NCBI GenBank assembly: GCA_943704525.1
Contig: CALSCQ010003251.1
Coordinates: forward strand, 1 to 10,170
Origin: Pigoraptor vietnamica
Taxonomy: Eukaryota > Opisthokonta > Filasterea
Direction: 5' to 3'
Length of the DNA stretch: 10,170 nt
Part shown: positions 1 through 7,996 of the stretch, in pieces
Layout of the letters: each line of letters begins with the position of its first letter
Position numbering within the stretch: the stretch's first letter is position 1
Position numbers and translations under genes: made by a program
The notes under the pieces: model-generated
What the model saw: only the letters and a program-made list of their open reading frames with translations
Databases searched by the model: none
Told to the model about the DNA's origin: nothing

Positions 1-1
1 C

Positions 2-516
2 CCCCCTTCTTCACCCGCGACAGGCGCCAACTGGATCTTCAACTTTGCGGTGGGCATGATCACGCCCCAGCTCATCAATTCGGACGTGCTCGATGTCTAC
101 GGCACCTTCCTCTTCTACTCGGGCTTCGTCGTCGTCATGTTCTTCTTCATGCTCTTCCTTCTCCCGGAGACAAAGGTGCGTCGAGGGCAGCCGCAGGCGC
201 TCGGTGTGTCCCACTTGCTGAAGTGTGCTTCGGTGCCTTCTCTTTCAGCTCGGTTGTCGCTACAGAATTTTTATTTTATTTTTATTATCGTATATTTTCT
301 CGGCTTGCATCGAATGCGCCTGTGCCTTCGACACGGCAACTCACAGTGCATATTATACGTCGACGTCTGTCGCAGGGCAAGAGCCTCGAGTCCATGGGAC
401 AGATTTTCCGCTACAATTCCATTGGCGAGTATGCTCGCCGCAACTTGAAGAGCCACGGGGAGCCCGTCGACCACCCCATCGACACGGTGCCCTGCCAGGC
501 CCTCGCTGGCGTGTAA
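2..516 (+). CDS. Sugar-porter MFS transporter, C-terminal end (5' partial, 2 exon parts)
   Basis: This is the end of a major facilitator superfamily transporter of the sugar porter type, a 12-helix plasma-membrane carrier that moves hexoses or related polyols. The visible part reads ANWIFNF, then MITP, a hydrophobic helix (YGTFLFYSGFVVVMFFFML, helix 12) and LLPETK. After a 200-bp intron (176-375, GTGCGT donor, CAG acceptor, phase 0) it continues GKSLESM to a TAA stop at 514-516. The join restores PETKGKSLE, the hallmark C-terminal motif of sugar porters, which fixes the splice sites. About 47 residues follow the join as a cytoplasmic tail. The left boundary is uncertain: the frame is open to base 2, but bases 1-23 form a pyrimidine-rich tract ending in CAG, so the exon may begin at 24. 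Substrate cannot be told. The gene converges on eIF3c. Confidence 0.87.
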   Translation, partial: PFFTRDRRQLDLQLCGGHDHAPAHQFGRARCLRHLPLLLGLRRRHVLLHALPSPGDKGASRAAAGARCVPLAEVCFGAFSFSSVVATEFLFYFYYRIFSRLASNAPVPSTRQLTVHIIRRRLSQGKSLESMGQIFRYNSIGEYARRNLKSHGEPVDHPIDTVPCQALAGV

Positions 517-517
517 A

Positions 518-529
518 TAAGCGCGCTTA
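518..529. repeat. Perfect 12-bp palindrome just after transporter stop
   Basis: TAAGCGCGCTTA reads identically on both strands and begins one base after the TAA stop codon. The unit TAAGCGCG recurs at 534-541. It could form a very short hairpin in the 3' UTR, or be part of the degenerate repeats that follow. No function is implied. Confidence 0.5.
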
Positions 530-650
530 AGAGTAAGCGCGTGTGCCGGCATGCTTACCGCCCTCGGCGTGTGATCATGCGCTCGCTTATCATCGACTCG
601 GACGCGCGCATATGGCGCGTGTCGTGCATTGGCTTCGGCGTGTAAATTAG

Positions 651-776
651 CGTATATGGTCGACTCTGAGCCACTTGTGTTCTATGCCCTGCCGGCCGCG
701 AACACTGGCTGTTTCGTATATGGTCGACTCTGAGCCACTTGTGTTCTATGCCCTGCCGCGCGAACACTGGCTGTTT
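651..776. repeat. Tandem duplication of a 64-bp unit (64 + 62 bp)
   Basis: Copy 1 (651-714) and copy 2 (715-776) both begin CGTATATGGTCGACTC and run without a gap. Copy 2 differs only by loss of two bases in the CCGGCCGCG segment (it reads CCGCGCG). The first two bases of a third unit (CG) follow at 777-778. The near identity points to a recent duplication. No coding frame is shared with the neighbouring genes. Confidence 0.95.
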
Positions 777-1005
777 CGCAGCTTTGTTTGTTATTTTTTT
801 TTGTGCGTGCTGCGTGCGCTTGGCTCGCGCTGGACGCCGCCTGCCTCATAAAACTCCCTCATTTTCAATCTGTTAGTTCTCTCACCGACAACTTGTGAAA
901 AAAATTAATGCTTCGTGGTCCATGTCGACGCTGCACGCCCACCCACAGGCTGAACTGAAGTTTCCGTAGCAGTGCCGGACAGTAATGCACGTCTGAGTTA
1001 CAATG

Positions 1006-1108
1006 CAGTTCGGTCGGCTGCATCCTCAACGTCACTTTTTTGGAGCGCACACTCTCTGACACAAGCAAGCACGGAAGCACAGTTCGGTCTGCACCCTCAC
1101 GTCATTTT
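1006..1108. repeat. Imperfect direct repeat of about 30-35 bp
   Basis: CAGTTCGGTC..CTGCA.CCTCA.CGTCA followed by a T-rich end occurs at 1006-1040 and again, with small deletions, at 1080-1108. The copies are separated by about 40 bp of unrelated sequence. It lies in the intergenic region and looks like decayed duplicated DNA. Confidence 0.6.
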
Positions 1109-1443
1109 AATTTTCGGGACGGCGGCCGGTGAAACACGCGTACCTGTAACACTAGTCACTGAGGACGAAGGGGATATTCAAAATGTACTCGGTCAGGACA
1201 CGCCGCTACTTACAAAAGTGAAGAACGACACACTCTCAGTGCGGGCTCGCCGTGTCAATCGCTGCCTTGCTACCTTGCACAAACCTTGCGCAAACATACT
1301 GTTATTCACTTCGAAAAGTTGCCTTGGCGCGACAGGGACCACATTGTATCCCCGTCGCAAATTCAATTGCAGGGCACTGACAGTCACACGCACCACGCAC
1401 GCGACGCACGCGCGCACACAAACGCACACAGCGCAGCGCAGGC

Positions 1444-4400
1444 TCAGTAGATGTCGTAATCGATGCTCGTGTTACCGTTCCGCTTGAAGCCGCCGGTGCC
1501 ACGGAACTGCAAAGAGGGGCGCGATGAGACGTCCCATCCTCGCAAACGGAACTCACGGCTCCCGAAAGTCCGCCCGTAAAATCCAGTCGCCACATCCAGT
1601 CGCTACAACAAGAACACCACTGCACAACACTCACCGTGCCATCCTGGGCAAATCCGTTGTCGTCACGCGGCCGCCGGTCGCCTCCCTGGTAGTTCCCGTC
1701 CCTGTAACCGCCCTCGCGACCCTGGTATCCGCCCTCGCGCTGGTAGCCGCCCTCACGCTGGTAGCCACCGTCCCGGCCCTGGTAGCCGCCCTCGCGTCCC
1801 TGGTAGCCTCCCTCACGGCCGCCCTGGTAACCGCCCTCGCGACCCTGGTAACCGCCCTCCCGGTTGTCCCGCCCGCCCTGGTACCCGCCCTCGCGATCGC
1901 CGTATCCGCCCTCGCGGTCGCGTCCGCCACGGTCTCCAAAGCGCACGCCGCCGCGACCGCCCCGGAAACCGCCACGGCCGCCACGGTATCCACCACGACC
2001 ACCCTCGCCACCCTCACGGCGCTGCTGCTGCCCGTCGCCACCGCCGTATCCACCACGGCCGCCACGGTAGCCTCCCCGTCCGCCGCGCTGCTGGTAGTCG
2101 CCGCCTGAAGAGCAAAGAAGCGTCAGGATTGGTATGATCGATTGAGACATCCGCGTTCACAACAGCTCCGAGGATCACTACTCACCACGGCCGCGCTGGG
2201 CCATGCCGTCCTTGTAGCCGTAGCCGCCCGTGCGCGCATCGAACAGACGCTCGTTCGTCTCGAGAAGTGCCGACGCCTATAGGAGAATAGATTATGAACA
2301 ACAATTTACCACTAACCTGACTGCGCACACATTCACAAACAAACAACACACGACGCAGTCATCGACACACAGGCCGCCTGCGCACCTTCTCGGCAAGCTG
2401 GAGCGCGAGGTGCTGCAGGCGCGAGGGCTCGGCGCGCTGGAGGATGATGGCCTCGTTGGGCTGGTCCCACATCGCGCGGAGCTCCTCGTTGTGCATCATC
2501 TTGCTGACGATGCTGTGGATGGCGGGGCGCGGGAGCTCAAACATCACCTCGAGCTCGCCGAGGGACAGCGAGTCGTAGACGTTGTTGAAGGCAAAGAGGT
2601 ACGTCCGGAGGCCTTCCTCCTGAATCTTGCTGCGCGGTGAAAGAGCGGCGGGCGACGCGGAATAAGTAAAGCCTTCACGTACACACACACGTAGGCAATT
2701 GCGGTGATGGGGTGAGAGGAGGGGGGGGGGGCGGCGGCACAGACAGACACTCGCTCACACTCACACGCACGACTTATGCACTTTGACGCGCTCTGAGACA
2801 GACAACTTTTGCAGAGATCCGTGGTAACAAAGTAACAGAGACACAACCGAGCCAGCGAGCAACAAAGGAACACAATTGAGACGTGCGTCGCACTCACGTG
2901 GCCAGCATCTTCTTAACCGACTCGACGTTGTTGAAGAGGTTCCAAATCTTAATGGCGAGCATGTACTCGCGGCACTGGCGCCAGTTGCCCGCAAGCAGCG
3001 CCTTGGCCGCCGCAATCACGTGCTCGCGCGTGTTCTCCGGGGGGCCTGGTGTGGAAAAATATTACACGCACACGAATAAGAAACGTGAAGAGGCTAACGA
3101 GCCGCGCGAATGACTGAGAAGAGTAAGGGACAAATGGAGCACGACACACAAGCGGACGACATGTCATGCACGCACCCTGGAAGAGCTGCTTGTCGACAAA
3201 GTCCCAGTGCCGCCGGAGGGGCTTGCTCATGATGCGCCGCTTCACATCGTACTTGTGATGCGCGATTTGGGGAACCTGAAGGCGAGAGCGAACGGAATGA
3301 GATTACTACTCAAAGGAACAGTCGCGAAAGATAAGCAAGACACGCGCACGCTCGCACAGCAAAGGGCCCACGACTGCACAGAGAACGCCACACGAGGCGA
3401 GAGGCGCATGCGACACAACACTATCGCACGAGCACGCGCCATTGTGACAGGTGCAGAGCCCGCAACGCACCTCGATGAGGAGGGCCGTCGTGAGGTAGAC
3501 GCACTCGAGGAGTTCGAGGTTGATGTGCATGTGGAAGGGCATTTGCCGCTGGCGCTCCTTCTTCTCCTGCTCGGGATTCTTCTCGACGTTGCGCTGAATG
3601 ACAATGCCCTGCACGGAAGAGGGGCCAACGGCCAACAGATGAGACACACAGATGCGACACATCCTCCTGTCAAACAACGGCGGAGAAGTGCAACAAAAAA
3701 TTGGTGAAGAGGACGACAACAATGGAGAGGGGAAAGACGACAAAAACGACGAACTTCCAACTCGTCTACGCGCGGATTGAGCCAGCACCTGCGCGAGAAG
3801 CTCCTTGACGCGGCCAAAGCTCTCGAGGTCCTGGAGGCAGTAGTGCGCGTTCTTGATCTTCCCAAAGCGGAAAGCGCAGAGGCCGAGCTGGGCCATCGTC
3901 CTGTTGTAGAGGATCTGCGGAGAGACAACAGACACGGGTAAAGAGTCAGCTTGGGCACGAGACAAGGGAAGGTGCGCGCACGCATGCGGACGATCGATAC
4001 AAAACACAGACGGTTAAAAAAAGGTCGACCATGGCTAACAACACAGCACACAAACGGCCAAGAGCATGCAGACGTGAAGAACGCGACACACACAACGGCC
4101 CAGCAACCCCATATATCTCCGCACCTGTGTCTCGACGTCAGAGTGCTGGATGTGCTCCTGGAGGTGGCTCATGAGCATCATGTCGCGTGCCGTGTACCAC
4201 TCGTCGTGGAGGGCGTGGTAGTAGATGTGGCAGAGCATCGCGCGCGTGCGAATGCGGTCCGTCGTGTCGTGCGCGTAAATATACTTGCAGAGGCGGTCGA
4301 TCACAGCAGAGTCGTCCTCGCCACTGTTTCGGAGAACCTATCGAGCGAACAACCCACGAGGGAACGATTAGAAACACACACGCTACTGTGGAGCGAACAG

Positions 4401-7388
4401 CCGACGAGAGAAAGATAAGAAGGAGACACGCGACTCACTCCCGTACGCATTCACACATACGCACACGCACACACGCACCCACATACGTACACGCACGCAA
4501 AGCACGCACGGCGCCCATACCTTGTAGTACAAGTGCTCCACGCGTCGGAGGTACGTCCGGCACACGTCGTCGACGACCCCGCGCTTCTCGACGTACTTCT
4601 GCACCTCGATCATGAGCTTCATGAGCGGGATCTCGTCCTTCAGGCGCTCGACATAGTCCGTCGTGTGGGGATCAATCGCCTGGAGGCTCTTCGTGAACTC
4701 GTCGTCGAGACGCTCCATGAAGGCGACGACGCTGCCCTGCACGAGGTATGGCTTCGTCGCGTCCTGAAACGAAGAGAAAAAGGGGAACAATGGTTTGGTG
4801 ACGAGAACGGCGTTTCTCTCACAACAGAGAAAAGTAAGAAGCCTTCGACTACTGATGCAAAGATGGATGCAACGACGGGTACGTGGATGGGTACGCGGGA
4901 GAGGGAATAGGGCGCAGACACTCACGGTGAGGTTCTCCTCCTCTTCGGGTATGTGGCTGCCGAGGACAAGGTTGTCGTTGGCGTTGAGAATCCTCAAGAG
5001 CTCAATGATGTTCTCGCGGCAGCTGCGCGTGACCGGTGAAGTTAGCGACCATACAACGCCATACAAATCGCAAAGAATGCGACAACGAGATTAGCAAGAC
5101 AACGAATCAAACGAGGCAAGAAAGAGCACGAGAGAAAAGAGAGACATAGCTTCGAGAATCGACTTCGAGAATCGACCACATGCATTAATAGAGGCTCGCT
5201 CCCCACCTGTTCCACATATCGATGGCCATGTGCGTGGCGACGGGGTTCGAGTCAAACTGCGCCGAGATGACGTTGAGCTGGATCTTCACGGACACGCCAA
5301 TACCGAGGTTTGCCGTGTCGGCGATTGCGCGCAGCTTCCGCAGAATCTCAATCTGCTCGAAGCGGTCCGTGCTCTGCGACACATGAAGGAAGAGAGGTCG
5401 GTGTGTGAGCAAAAAGACACAAGCATGACGAAGAGACAAGCACCCTAATGCCCGGACGATGACAGCTCATATCTTCCCCAGACTGTCACCAACACAACTG
5501 CCTTATGCCCTCATAGGACACCGAGATCAGGCACAGCTCGCCACACGCAATCGACGCAATTCCCATCACGCAACGCACCTTCTTGCCGCGCGCAGAGACA
5601 ATCTCGAGGAGCTTCTTGAGCACGAGGTCGTGCGTGATCTCCGTCTTCTCAGGGAAGAGGGGCTTCTCGGCCTTCTCCTTGGCCTTGTCCGCCTCGGCGG
5701 CCTCCTCCGCCTCTTCGCCCTCTTCGCCCTCCTTCTTCTCCTTCTTCTGCTGCTGCTGCTTCTTCTTCTCCTTCTTCTCCTTCTTGCGGTTCGCGTCGTC
5801 ATCCTTGTCCGTCGTCCTGGGGGGAGAGGCGGACGGGAAAGGGCACACACGAAAGTGAGAACGAATGGGGATTCCGTGAACTTGGAGTGACGGGCACGGG
5901 GCTTGCACCCGAAAAAACGCACACGCACACACGCACACGCACACGCACACGCCCATGCACGACACGCGAATCCGTGCACAAGCACAAACAAGCGCGCGTG
6001 CTCTGACACCGACACTCTCGCAAACACGCACAAGCACGAACAAACACAAACACACAGATTTTCACCAAGACCCACTTCTTCAAAAAGTACTCGCGGGTGA
6101 GCACGCGCGGCGTGTCCTCCTCCTCGCTGCTCGACGACTCGGACGACGATCCCCAGTCCATGTCGTCGTCGTCGTCGTCGTCATCCGCCGCCGCGACAGG
6201 GGCCTTGGCAGCCGCGGGCTTGCGCTTGGGCGGCTCGTCCTCAGACTCGGACCCGTCGTCGTCCTCTTCCGACTCGTCCGAACCGGAGGCCTCTTTCGCC
6301 GCGGGCTTGGCGGCGGCCTTCGCGGGCGTCTTGCGGACGGGCGTCGAGGGCTCTTCGTCGTCGACGTTGTTGTTGGGGTTCTGCAAAATTTCGCATCGAC
6401 GAAACATCAGGCTCACGCGGAAAGAAGTCGCGGAACGGGGCACGTGGAGCAGAGTGGTACTGTGCACTCGTAACCTCTTACAGGCACAATCGCACACATG
6501 TTGCACAGCCACACAGAGGCGCACACATACACTACACGGTAAATTCAGTGCGCATCAACAACGGCTGCCTACCTCGCGGAACTTGGCCATCTGCGCCTCG
6601 TACGGCTTGAGGAACTTGCGCAGCTTCTGCTTGACAGAGTTGAAGGCCTTCGAGTTGAGCTTGCTCATCTTCTCCTTCGTCTCCTTGTTGTCGTTGGTCG
6701 TCCGCACAAAGTCGTCAATGTCCACGAGGCAGCGAATGAGCACCTGGGGCGTCCCAAACTGCGTCATCACCGTCTGGCTCTTGCCGAGAAGCTTCGTGAG
6801 CTCGTCAAAGGCTGCGGCGTATGCCACGCGTACGTCAGCACGGCGATTTTAACAATCCGAAACAGTCTGCGCACAACCGACATGCCGAATCTGCCGCTGT
6901 TGCCCACACTGCCTACGTGCATCGCCTCCAAAAAGTCATCGCACCCGCCCACAGCAGTACCACGCACACATACGATGATTTTGACAGTGCACACAAGATC
7001 GCTCGCAACTGCCCGAGGCCCCCTTCCCCTCTCCTTCACTCTCTCTGACGCACCAATCTCGGCCTTGGTCCAGTCGTTAATTTTCTTGGCGTTCTTGTAG
7101 TCCTTGTACGCCTTGTCGAGCGCATCCTGAAACTTCTGCTTGCCGCTCTTCACCTCGCGCTTCACATCCTCCTCAGAGTCACTCTGGGGGAACGCAGTCC
7201 TATAGCGCCCCAACGCACAAAAGGGAATTAGATGGCGTCCGCACTACAACAAGGACCGATCAAAGCCCAACTCCGTCCATAATCGGCACTGACCTTCCCG
7301 CCTGGCGCGCAACGGGCGCCTGCTCATCGGAGCTCTCCGACGCGGAGCTCTCCGTGTCGGTATCGCCGGTGGCGAAAAAGCGCGACAT
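1444..7388 (-). CDS. EIF3C: Eukaryotic translation initiation factor 3 subunit C (17 exons)
   Basis: eIF3c is a PCI-type core subunit of eIF3 on the 40S ribosome; in known eukaryotes its N-terminus contacts eIF1 and eIF5. Exons: 7290-7388, 7054-7183, 6573-6811, 6076-6380, 5579-5816, 5207-5373, 4926-5022, 4521-4763, 4125-4337, 3789-3914, 3471-3608, 3176-3275, 2898-3045, 2386-2629, 2186-2276, 1635-2104, 1444-1506. They total 3,111 nt (about 1,036 aa plus stop) and all phases agree. Recognisable family segments: N-terminus [28 protein letters not shown] (about 318-337), [25 protein letters not shown] (about 522-537), [28 protein letters not shown], and the PCI/winged-helix end [20 protein letters not shown] to LALQLAEK (about 749-829). 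Residues 157-258 are acidic with an eight-Asp run; 258-300 are Lys/Gln/Glu-rich. Residues 860-1016 form an RGG tail. Vertebrate eIF3c is shorter (about 913 aa). Intron 1 has two possible splicings differing by two residues. Confidence 0.95.
1635..2104 (-). repeat. RGG / REGGYQG repeat-coding exon of eIF3c
   Basis: The penultimate exon codes about 157 residues of low complexity. Its first half carries about ten RGG or FRGG/YRGG units. Its second half is an array of [R/D][E/D]GGYQG units of 6 to 8 residues, with DNA units of roughly 18 to 24 bp between about 1684 and 1921. The array ends in [15 protein letters not shown] and the last exon adds [26 protein letters not shown] tracts are known RNA-binding and arginine-methylation substrates; that role here is inferred. 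The repeat leaves long open Ala/Val- and Pro/Arg-rich frames on the opposite strand, which are not genes. Confidence 0.9.
2721..2731. repeat. Eleven-base G homopolymer in eIF3c intron 13
   Basis: A run of 11 G on the plus strand (C on the coding strand) sits in the 268-bp intron 2630-2897, flanked by GAGGA and GCGGCGGC. On the coding strand the run and its flanks form a pyrimidine-rich stretch about 90 bases before the acceptor. Its exact length is prone to sequencing error. Confidence 0.8.
3609..3788 (-). other. eIF3c intron 10, length divisible by three and stop-free
   Basis: This 180-bp intron (GTGCTG donor, CAG acceptor, phase 0) separates LLAQ from GIVIQRN. The family match across the join (LLGQG in the human protein) supports removal. 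The reading frame runs through it without a stop, so retention would insert 60 residues rich in Ser, Cys and Pro. Confidence 0.75.
4764..4925 (-). other. eIF3c intron 7, length divisible by three and stop-free
   Basis: This 162-bp intron (GTGAGT donor, CAG acceptor, phase 0) lies between ENLT and [10 protein letters not shown]. It contains no in-frame stop, so the surrounding frame is continuous from 4383 to 5066. Retention would add 54 Cys/Arg/Phe-rich residues with no family counterpart. Confidence 0.75.
5917..6056. repeat. CA-rich simple sequence in eIF3c intron 4
   Basis: Perfect CGCACACGCACACA-type repeats run from 5917 to 5952 and decay into CA-rich sequence to about 6056, inside the intron 5817-6075. 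On the coding strand this is GT-rich. The same bias is seen in intron 8 (about 4441-4510) and in receptor introns. Confidence 0.85.
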
Positions 7389-7835
7389 TTTAGATTCAAG
7401 TACTGTCTCGCACGTGGGTGATATCTGATTACAGTTGTGTCGACGATCCAAAGTCGCAGCAAATAACTGCGATTAAAAGCGCCCGAAAACACTACACACG
7501 GCGAACGAGGCGTCCGCGCGCGTATAGCCGAGCGCAAAGAAAAGGCGCGAAAGAGGGAGAGAGCGCCGTCGAGAGTGCAATCGTCATATACGCACACACA
7601 CACACACGCTTGCACATGGCAAGCGATTGAGACGGACCACATGGAGTAATTCACCCCGGATGTAATGAATTATTTGCATTCGACAATTACTATGAAAAAT
7701 GTATGAAAATGGGAATTATTTGGAAAAAGCGCTGATGGCGCCACCAATCAAATGTCGTCATGAAGGCGTCAAATGTGGAGTAACAGCAATAATTGTTACA
7801 ACGTCTGAAACACGCGTGTATCGCTGGTGCCTTTC

Positions 7836-7972
7836 TGCCAACAGCAAACAGACTGTGCGTGCGTGCGTGCGTGTGTGGGTGTGTCTTGAGTACCCGCCGG
7901 GCGCGTGTGAGTACCCCTGCGCGCGCCGGAGTGGAAGTTGATAACAGCCGTGCCTTGCCAACAGCAAAACAG
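7836..7972. repeat. Short direct repeat TGCCAACAGCAAA(A)CAG
   Basis: TGCCAACAGCAAACAG at 7836-7851 recurs as TGCCAACAGCAAAACAG at 7956-7972. Between them lie a GTGC/GT microsatellite (7855-7884) and two GAGTACCC units. It sits in the probable 3' UTR or flank of the receptor gene. Confidence 0.6.
7855..7884. repeat. GTGC/GT microsatellite
   Basis: Four or five GTGC units followed by GTGTGTGGGTGTGT form a simple repeat in the intergenic region downstream of the receptor stop codon. Confidence 0.8.
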
Positions 7973-7996
7973 GGAGTCTCGCAGACACGGACCCGT

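Larger units (their letters stand above)
517..1443. other. Intergenic region between convergent transporter and eIF3c genes
   Basis: These 927 bases lie between two stop codons facing each other, so they should hold two 3' UTRs. I see no conserved-looking protein and no tRNA or rRNA. A 12-bp perfect palindrome (518-529) follows the transporter stop directly. A tandem duplication occupies 651-776 and a weaker direct repeat 1006-1108. No canonical AATAAA is visible for the transporter; CATAAA occurs near 847-852. On the eIF3c side, the coding strand just after the stop (about 1391-1443) is GT-rich, as a downstream cleavage element would be, and ATTAAA occurs on the minus strand near 1105-1110. 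Where either transcript ends is not determined. Confidence 0.6.
7389..7996. other. Intergenic region: eIF3c upstream and receptor downstream sequence
   Basis: These 608 bases separate the eIF3c start codon from the receptor stop codon; both genes are on the minus strand. No conserved protein is visible. The eIF3c ATG (7388-7386) is preceded on its strand by AATCTAAA, giving an A at -3. An E-box-like CACGTG lies at 7411-7416, about 22 bases upstream of the ATG, so probably in the 5' UTR or core promoter. A TATATG occurs near 7586-7591, too far upstream to call a TATA box. A short (CA)n tract lies at 7593-7607. An AT-rich island at about 7640-7735 contains GAATTATTTG twice (7667-7676 and 7713-7722). 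No canonical AATAAA is seen for the receptor. Confidence 0.55.

Noticed and set aside
239-248. Pyrimidine tract with CAG inside the transporter intron, as an earlier acceptor
   Set aside because: Using it would not give PETK-GKSLE continuity; the later CAG at 373-375 restores the family motif exactly.
972-1487. Open frame of 171 codons on the plus strand in the intergenic region
   Set aside because: It has no recognisable motif, runs antisense into the last eIF3c exon, and ends in His/Thr/Arg low complexity from CA-rich DNA.
1524-2108. 194-codon Ala/Val-rich plus-strand frame
   Set aside because: It is the mirror of the RGG-coding repeat of eIF3c; its composition is fully explained by the complement of GGY/RGG codons.
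5811-6080. eIF3c exon 4 donor after TGG (GTCTTG) or after TTG (GTGAAA)
   Set aside because: Both leave the wrong phase for the next exon and run into a stop; donor GTGGGT after 6076 gives FLKK-TTDKDDD, which fits the family.
3207-6473. Several plus-strand frames of 125-172 codons (for example 3207-3707, 5955-6473)
   Set aside because: All lie opposite well-supported eIF3c exons; GC-rich codons leave open frames on the other strand.
2277-7289. Box C/D snoRNAs hosted in eIF3c introns
   Set aside because: I looked for TGATGA-type C boxes on the coding strand of the introns and saw none paired with a D box; H/ACA forms could not be assessed by eye.
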